A stretch of 64,000 bases of DNA from Symbiodinium natans (Eukaryota; Sar; Dinophyceae; Suessiales; Symbiodiniaceae). A program made the position numbers and the translations under genes. This document shows positions 59,958 to 64,000 of this stretch, in pieces (the first letter of the stretch is position 1; each line of letters opens with the position of its first letter). The notes beneath the pieces are model-generated. The model made no database searches. It was given only the letters and a program-made list of their open reading frames with translations, and had not been told where the DNA came from. The stretch covers positions 128,160 to 192,159 of the forward strand of contig CAJNDS010001136.1 in the NCBI GenBank assembly GCA_905221605.1, written 5' to 3'.

Positions 59958-62784
59958 GGGGGGGGGGGGTGGGGGGGGGGGGGGGGGGGGGGGGTTTTCC
60001 AAAAGAGCCCCTATGCCCTGTGCGAAAACGCCTATGGTCCATGAGGCGGTGTGGGTGGCCTGTTCCTCCATGGAAAAGCTGGCGGGGGGGGAGGGTTTTT
60101 TTCCAAAAGAGCCCCTATGCCCTGTGCGAAAACGCCTATGGTCCATGAGTTTACGCGGTGTGGGTGGCCTGTTCCTCCACGGAAAAGCTGGCGGGGTACC
60201 CCCCCCTACCCCCCCCCGTTTTTGGGGGGCAAAGAGGGTTCCAACACGCCGCCAGGGTCATCGGAACCCTAAAACCCTAAAAACCCTAAACCCTAAAACC
60301 TAAACCCTAAAACCTAAACCTAACCCTAAAAAACCCTAAACTTCAATTCCACCTCTATCTCCTTCGATGTGGCTCGTCGCGGTGGCCAGGACTTCCGGGA
60401 CCAGCACTACCGGGCTTTGCCTGCACGTGGTCGGGAGGCGCCGATGGCGGGTTCCGGGTTGAGAAGCTCCATGATCCTTCCTTCCATCCTTCCTTCCTTT
60501 CTTCCTTTCTTCCTTTCTTCCTTTCTTTCTTTCTTCCTTTCTTCCTTTCTTCCTTTCTTCCTTTCTTCCTTTCTTCCTTTCTTCCTTTCTTCCTTTCTTC
60601 CTTTCTTCCTTTCTTCCTTTCTTCCTTTCTTCCTTTCTTCCTTTCTCCCTTTCTTCCTTTCTTCCTTTCTTCCTTTCTTCCTTTCTTCCTTTCTTCCTTT
60701 CTTCCTTTCTTCCTTTCTTCCTTTCTTCCTTTCTTCCTTTCTTCCTTTCTTCCTTTCTTCCTTTCTTCCTTCCCTCTTCCTTTCTTCTTTCTTCCTTTCT
60801 TCCTTCTTCCTTTCTTCCTTTCTTCCTTTCTTCCTTTCTTCCTTTCTTCCTTTCTTCCTTTCTTCCTTTCTTCCTTTCTTCCTTTCTTCCTTTCTTCCTT
60901 TCTTCCTTTCTTCCGTTCTTCCTTTCTTCCTTTCTTCCTTTCTTCCTTTCTTCCTTTCTTCCTTTCTTCCTTTCTTCCTTTCTTCCTTTCTTCCTTTCTT
61001 CCTTTCTTTCTTTCTTCCTTTCTTCCTTTCTTCCTTCCTTCCTTCCTTTCTTCCTTTCTTCCTTTCTTCCTTTCTTCCTTTCTTCCTTTCTTCCTTTCTT
61101 CCTTTCTTCCTTTCTTCCTTTCTTCCTGCCTTCCTTCCTTCTGGGGGCTTCCTAAATTGGGGGTACCTTGTTGGGGTCCTGATTAGAAAAAAGGGAATCC
61201 TACTATTTGGGGATCCATATTGGGGCTACCCCCATGTTCGTAAAACCCCCTTATGGCCCTAAACCCTAAACCCCAAACCCTAAACCCTAAACCCTAAAAC
61301 CTAAACCCTAAACCCTAAACCCCAAAACCCTAAACCCTAAACCCCATGATCCCCTTTGCGCCAGGCGCTCCGGAGCGCCTCGTTCGCCTCGGGGCGGTGA
61401 ACGACGGCATCTGCGACTGCTGCAACGGTGAGGCGCGGCTGCGCTCGGAGACTCCAATACCTTTTGGGTTCAGGGTTTAGGGTTTAGTTAGAATAGGGGG
61501 TACTATCATCCCTGTTAAGGACTGTTAGCTTAAGAGGGAACATCCCAACTTACCTTGGTTATTTCCCATAAATTGAGGGTTCCCGGATATACCCCCGAAA
61601 CGGGACCCCTCATTCTCGGCAACTCCCATTAAAGACTCTCCCCGAGTGGATCACAGTCTTCCTGTTGCATTAAGGGTGGCAAGCACCTTAGCTAGATCAG
61701 CTAAGTGCAAAGTGTGTGAATGGCAAGAAGCAGCTGCGATGCTTACAATGTGGGTTGCAGGCAGCAATGGCGCAAATACAGATGGTGGAGACCAAGCAAG
61801 GGAAGTGGACAGTGGTGCAAGACGACAATGGTGCGGAGTATGGCGAGCCTTGAGCTCTGCTTTCGACAGTTCGAGCAGGAAACGAAGGACATAGCGCGCG
61901 GACGTCTTTAGAGCCAAGCCGCAGCCTCCCCCGGTTCCCTAAATAATTCCCCCCTCCCTGCTCCCTCAATGACTCCCCCAAAATGGCTCCTTGTGCCTAT
62001 GTCTTTGTTGGGGTTGGGGGGGGGGGTAGCAGCTGATGTTCTCGGAAGGGGTTCAGGGTTCACAGGGGTTCAGGGCATCAGGTTCAAGCCCCGAAACCCT
62101 AAACCCTAAACCCTAAACCCTAAACCCTAAACCCTAAACCCTAAACCCTAAACCCTAAACCCTAAACCCTAAACCCCAAGCCCTAAACCCAATCCCCGAA
62201 ACCCCTAAGCCCCCAAACCTGAGACTCCAAAACCCACTCCCCGAAGCCCCAGGGCCTGCAACCATCGGGCTCACCAGCAAGAGGCCTCGACCTTGGGGGA
62301 TGTTCCCCCTTACACTAACAGTCCTTCATAGGGATTATGGCACCCCCTAGTATCATCCCAAGTAAGGACCGTTAGTATAAGGGGCAGCATCCCAACCCTG
62401 GCCTCTCAACCGCATGCCCTGCTTGGCAGGATGAGTGGAACGGAGAAGTCCGGTGTAAGAATCGCTGCTCGGAGGCCCGGAAGCTCGGAGCAGGGGTAGC
62501 AAGGGCGACAACGGGGCGCTCTCATGAAATCCCCTAAGCTCTTAGAGCCCTCGAGCTAAGCCCTATCCTCCTATCCCCTAAGCCACAAACCCCCTACACC
62601 CTAAACCCTAAACCCTAAACCCTAAACCCTAGAACCCTAGAAGCCATAAACCCTAAACCCCAAACCCATAAACCCGAGAACCCTAGAAGCCACAAACCCT
62701 AGAACCCCTAAACCCTGCCCTGTAGAACCCTCAACCCTAGGAGGCGGCCGAGGCGGCAGCGGAGGCGAGACTTGGGACCTTGAG
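57121..62784 (+). CDS. PRKCSH / glucosidase II beta N-terminal-domain gene, seven exons
   Basis: Exons: 57121-57150 (or to 57171), 58391-58432, 59106-59147, 60390-60434, 61365-61432, 62430-62495 and 62741-62784. Joined in phase they read RFECLSGGKS, FPSFSVVNDDYCD, CPDGSDEPGTSACS, LPGPALPGFACTWS, APERLVRLGAVNDGICDCCN, GEDEWNGEVRCKNRCSEARK and EAAEAAAEARLGTL. These are the paired LDL-receptor-A-like motifs of the glucosidase II beta N-terminus with correct cysteine spacing. In that family the domain binds calcium and the catalytic alpha subunit in the ER, for N-glycan trimming. Only this domain lies here, so the full protein could be glucosidase II beta or another PRKCSH-domain glycoenzyme. Donors are GC, GC, GA, GA, GC, GT and GA; all acceptors are AG followed by G. 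No stop interrupts the join. Confidence 0.75.
57358..57459. mobile_element. foldback repeat family, copy 2
   Basis: Shares several 15-20 bp blocks with 25416-25510. Ends GTTGCT and AGCAAC and internal GGTTAACC give an imperfect foldback. It lies in the first intron of the PRKCSH-type gene. Confidence 0.55.
57811..58024 (-). repeat. long CCCTAAA array in intron
   Basis: About 30 C-strand units with one short slip at 57889-57897, inside the intron ending at 58390. Confidence 0.9.
58156..58370 (-). repeat. CCCTAAA / CCCCAAA array before an exon
   Basis: C-strand units with five CCCCAAA copies, ending 20 bp before the acceptor of the exon at 58391. Confidence 0.9.
59327..59427. mobile_element. 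introner-like inverted-repeat element, copy 2
   Basis: Ends TTGGTAGCCCAGT and ACTGGGCTACTAA, flanked by GTAACC and GTAACT (five of six bases match). The interior also matches copy 1 (GGTGCCCTT). It lies inside the intron 59148-60389. Confidence 0.6.
59786..60253 (+). repeat. dispersed element with poly-G core, copy 2
   Basis: Same flanks as 22004-22413. The core is an almost pure G tract of about 107 bases (59889-59995, broken by TT and T). The right part (CAAAAGAGCCCCTATGCC...) is duplicated again at 60105-60190. The exact G count is likely unreliable in any assembly. Confidence 0.75.
60473..61141 (+). repeat. CTTTCTTC pyrimidine microsatellite
   Basis: About 660 bp of pure pyrimidine, mostly TTTCTTCC octamers, inside the intron 60435-61364. 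The apparent F/L/S open frame is a repeat artefact. Capable of triplex formation in principle. Confidence 0.9.
61494..61548. mobile_element. partial MITE, GGGATGTTCC family
   Basis: Right half: ATCATCCC, then AAGGACTGTTAGCTTAAGAG, then GGAACATCCCAA. Within intron 61433-62429. Confidence 0.6.
61640..61915 (+). pseudogene. weak coding-like fragment in intron
   Basis: Several overlapping open frames. One reads for example IQMVETKQGKWTVVQDDNGA to a TGA near 61852. It may be a gene remnant; it is not part of the PRKCSH-type join. Confidence 0.2.
62094..62180 (-). repeat. CCCTAAA array
   Basis: Twelve C-strand units in the same intron. Confidence 0.9.
62293..62395. mobile_element. MITE, GGGATGTTCC family, full copy
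   Basis: 103 bp. Left arm GGGATGTTCCCCCTTACAC, right arm TTAGTATAAGGGGCAGCATC; the inner arms AGTCCTT and AAGGACC also pair. It ends 35 bp before the exon at 62430. Confidence 0.7.
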
Positions 62785-64000
62785 GATTTTTGGCGGTTGT
62801 AGGGTTCAGGGTTTGGGGTTTAGGGTTCAGGGTTCAGGATTTCGTGCACTTCGTGCACTACACGGCACACAGCTCGCCCGTTCAGGATTTAGGGTTACAG
62901 GGATTTTCAAGGTGAGGATTTGGGGCTCGAGGGTTACAGGGTTGGGGTTTTTAGGGTTGCAGGGTTTCAGGGTCAGGGTTGGGGATTTACGGTTTTAGGG
63001 TTTGGGGCTTTCGGAGGGCTCGAAGGGCTTTGGGGTTTTGAGGCCTTTTGGTGGCGTGGTTTAGGCAATTAAGCGACAAGCAACACGCCATGGTCCGGAA
63101 AAAGGCTCGGAATCTAGAACAACCTAACATCCTAGTGCCCTGGATTGTTTTTTTTCTGGCATTGTGGTTCGCCTCCTGGCCTTCCCCGGGTCCTCGGCTG
63201 CTACGGGGGCCTCAGAAATGCCACTGAGCCCAGCGAAGGGTTCACTTGGTTTACGTTTTAACACGCTTGATCACTCCCTTGGCATGTTTGGCGGCCACTT
63301 GGCTCGCATGGCAGTCTAGCGGGGCGAGGGCCGTAGGGAGCCACTCCGGCAGCGGGAAAACACTGCAGAGTTTTGTTGTTGACGGGATTCTCCCTTTTGG
63401 CCGACGGGCTTCCCATCTCTGGAGTGCCGGGCGCTTTGTCAACATTTCACTGCGGGACTTTCGCCCTGGATTTTGTGGTGCTCAGCTGTTGCTGCCCAGA
63501 TGCGAACAGCGATGCCCTGGCATGAGCAGTTCGCTGCAATGATGAGGACATCGTGCCCAGGTGATGGGCTTGCTTCCCTCTTTGCGAGATGGGCTTCGGC
63601 TCCATTCTGGTGAGCTTCTTCACGCTTTCTGCGGTTCGGGTGGCGTCTAGACAACTTTCAAGGTCTCAGTCTGTCCTCGCTTTCCTTCAACAACAACAAC
63701 AACTGGGCAAGTGTTTTGTTTTCGGCTGTGGTGCATGTTTATATAGTTCCTGATGCCCTTAGATTTCATAGACGTCTAAGCATATATTCGTACCTTTGTA
63801 CATTGATGAGTGTGCTGACGGGGTGCCCTTTTGGGGATATGCGCAAAAGAGACCCTACCTCAGGGGGTTCGAAGGAGGGACCCCTAGAATGGGCCCTTCT
63901 TCTTATTCCCTTCTATCACCCGTACAAACCCCTGCATATACCTTATACAGCCCCTGTATACCTAAGGAGCCGCGAATTAACCCCTAAATATCACCTAAAT
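62785..64000. other. right end: degenerate G-strand repeats then unique sequence
   Basis: TTCAGGG/TTTAGGG-like repeats to about 63010, then about 1 kb of unique sequence without telomere repeats. A following exon of the PRKCSH-type gene, which must start with one base of a split codon, was not found. Open frames (for example 63246-63542) have no ATG or splice support. Confidence 0.4.

Noticed and set aside
59866-60148. Glycine- or proline-only frames over the G tract
   Set aside because: Homopolymer translation.
60369-61262. 297-residue F/L/S-rich frame resembling a membrane protein
   Set aside because: Translation of a CTTTCTTC microsatellite. Only its first part overlaps a real exon, in another frame.
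63246-63542. 98-residue frame near the right end
   Set aside because: Starts at TTG with no splice or domain support.

Overview
The window looks like the end of a dinoflagellate chromosome, probably Symbiodiniaceae-like. It opens with C-strand CCCTAAA telomere repeats, and the same heptamer fills much of the remaining 64 kb. Other signs agree: candidate exons are tiny, rich in G/C at third codon positions, and bounded by GT, GC and GA donors with AG|G acceptors; the two large mobile elements are eukaryotic retrotransposons. No tRNA, rRNA, spliced-leader gene or CRISPR array was seen. All gene models below were read by eye, without RNA evidence or database searches.

Main reading: the interstitial telomere repeats are not simply junk between genes. 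Many short islands of normal coding-like sequence sit between a CCCTAAA block on their left and a TTTAGGG block on their right. So the typical intron runs from a 5' TTTAGGG array to a 3' CCCTAAA array, that is, inverted telomere repeats. The best test is at 57121-62784. There, seven islands of 30-68 nt join in consistent phase, without a stop, into a glucosidase II beta (PRKCSH) N-terminal domain with its VNDDYCDCP, DGSDEPGTSAC and VNDGICDCC motifs correctly spaced. Other islands give a lysine-rich SPKK-type protein (692-7175), a secreted protein (14193-23095), two further gene ends (32871 and 37607) and a membrane-anchor segment (49900-50786). Several joins remain unresolved.

Layout: 1-60 telomere; 60-10000 repeats with lysine-rich exons; 10-14 kb scattered exons; 14-23 kb secreted-protein gene, with a 1 kb CCCACCCT tract and CCCCAAA/CCCCAAAG arrays in its introns; 23.7-32.9 kb another gene, interrupted by a LINE (about 25770-30800) and a 21-bp satellite; 33-38.5 kb repeats and exons; 38587-49350 a complete, very young Ty1/copia element of 10.76 kb inserted in TTTAGGG repeats; 49.4-64 kb a membrane/PRKCSH-type gene with repeat-filled introns.

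The introns also hold small inverted-repeat elements. One (2510-2636) has perfect 9-bp terminal repeats and a 6-bp target duplication, and splicing it out would restore the host reading frame exactly, as expected of an introner. The copia element is unusual too: besides gag, protease, integrase, reverse transcriptase and RNase H it carries a 2-oxoglutarate/Fe(II) oxygenase-like domain, a RapZ-C-like domain, an ExoX-C-like domain, zinc ribbons and an RS-rich tail.
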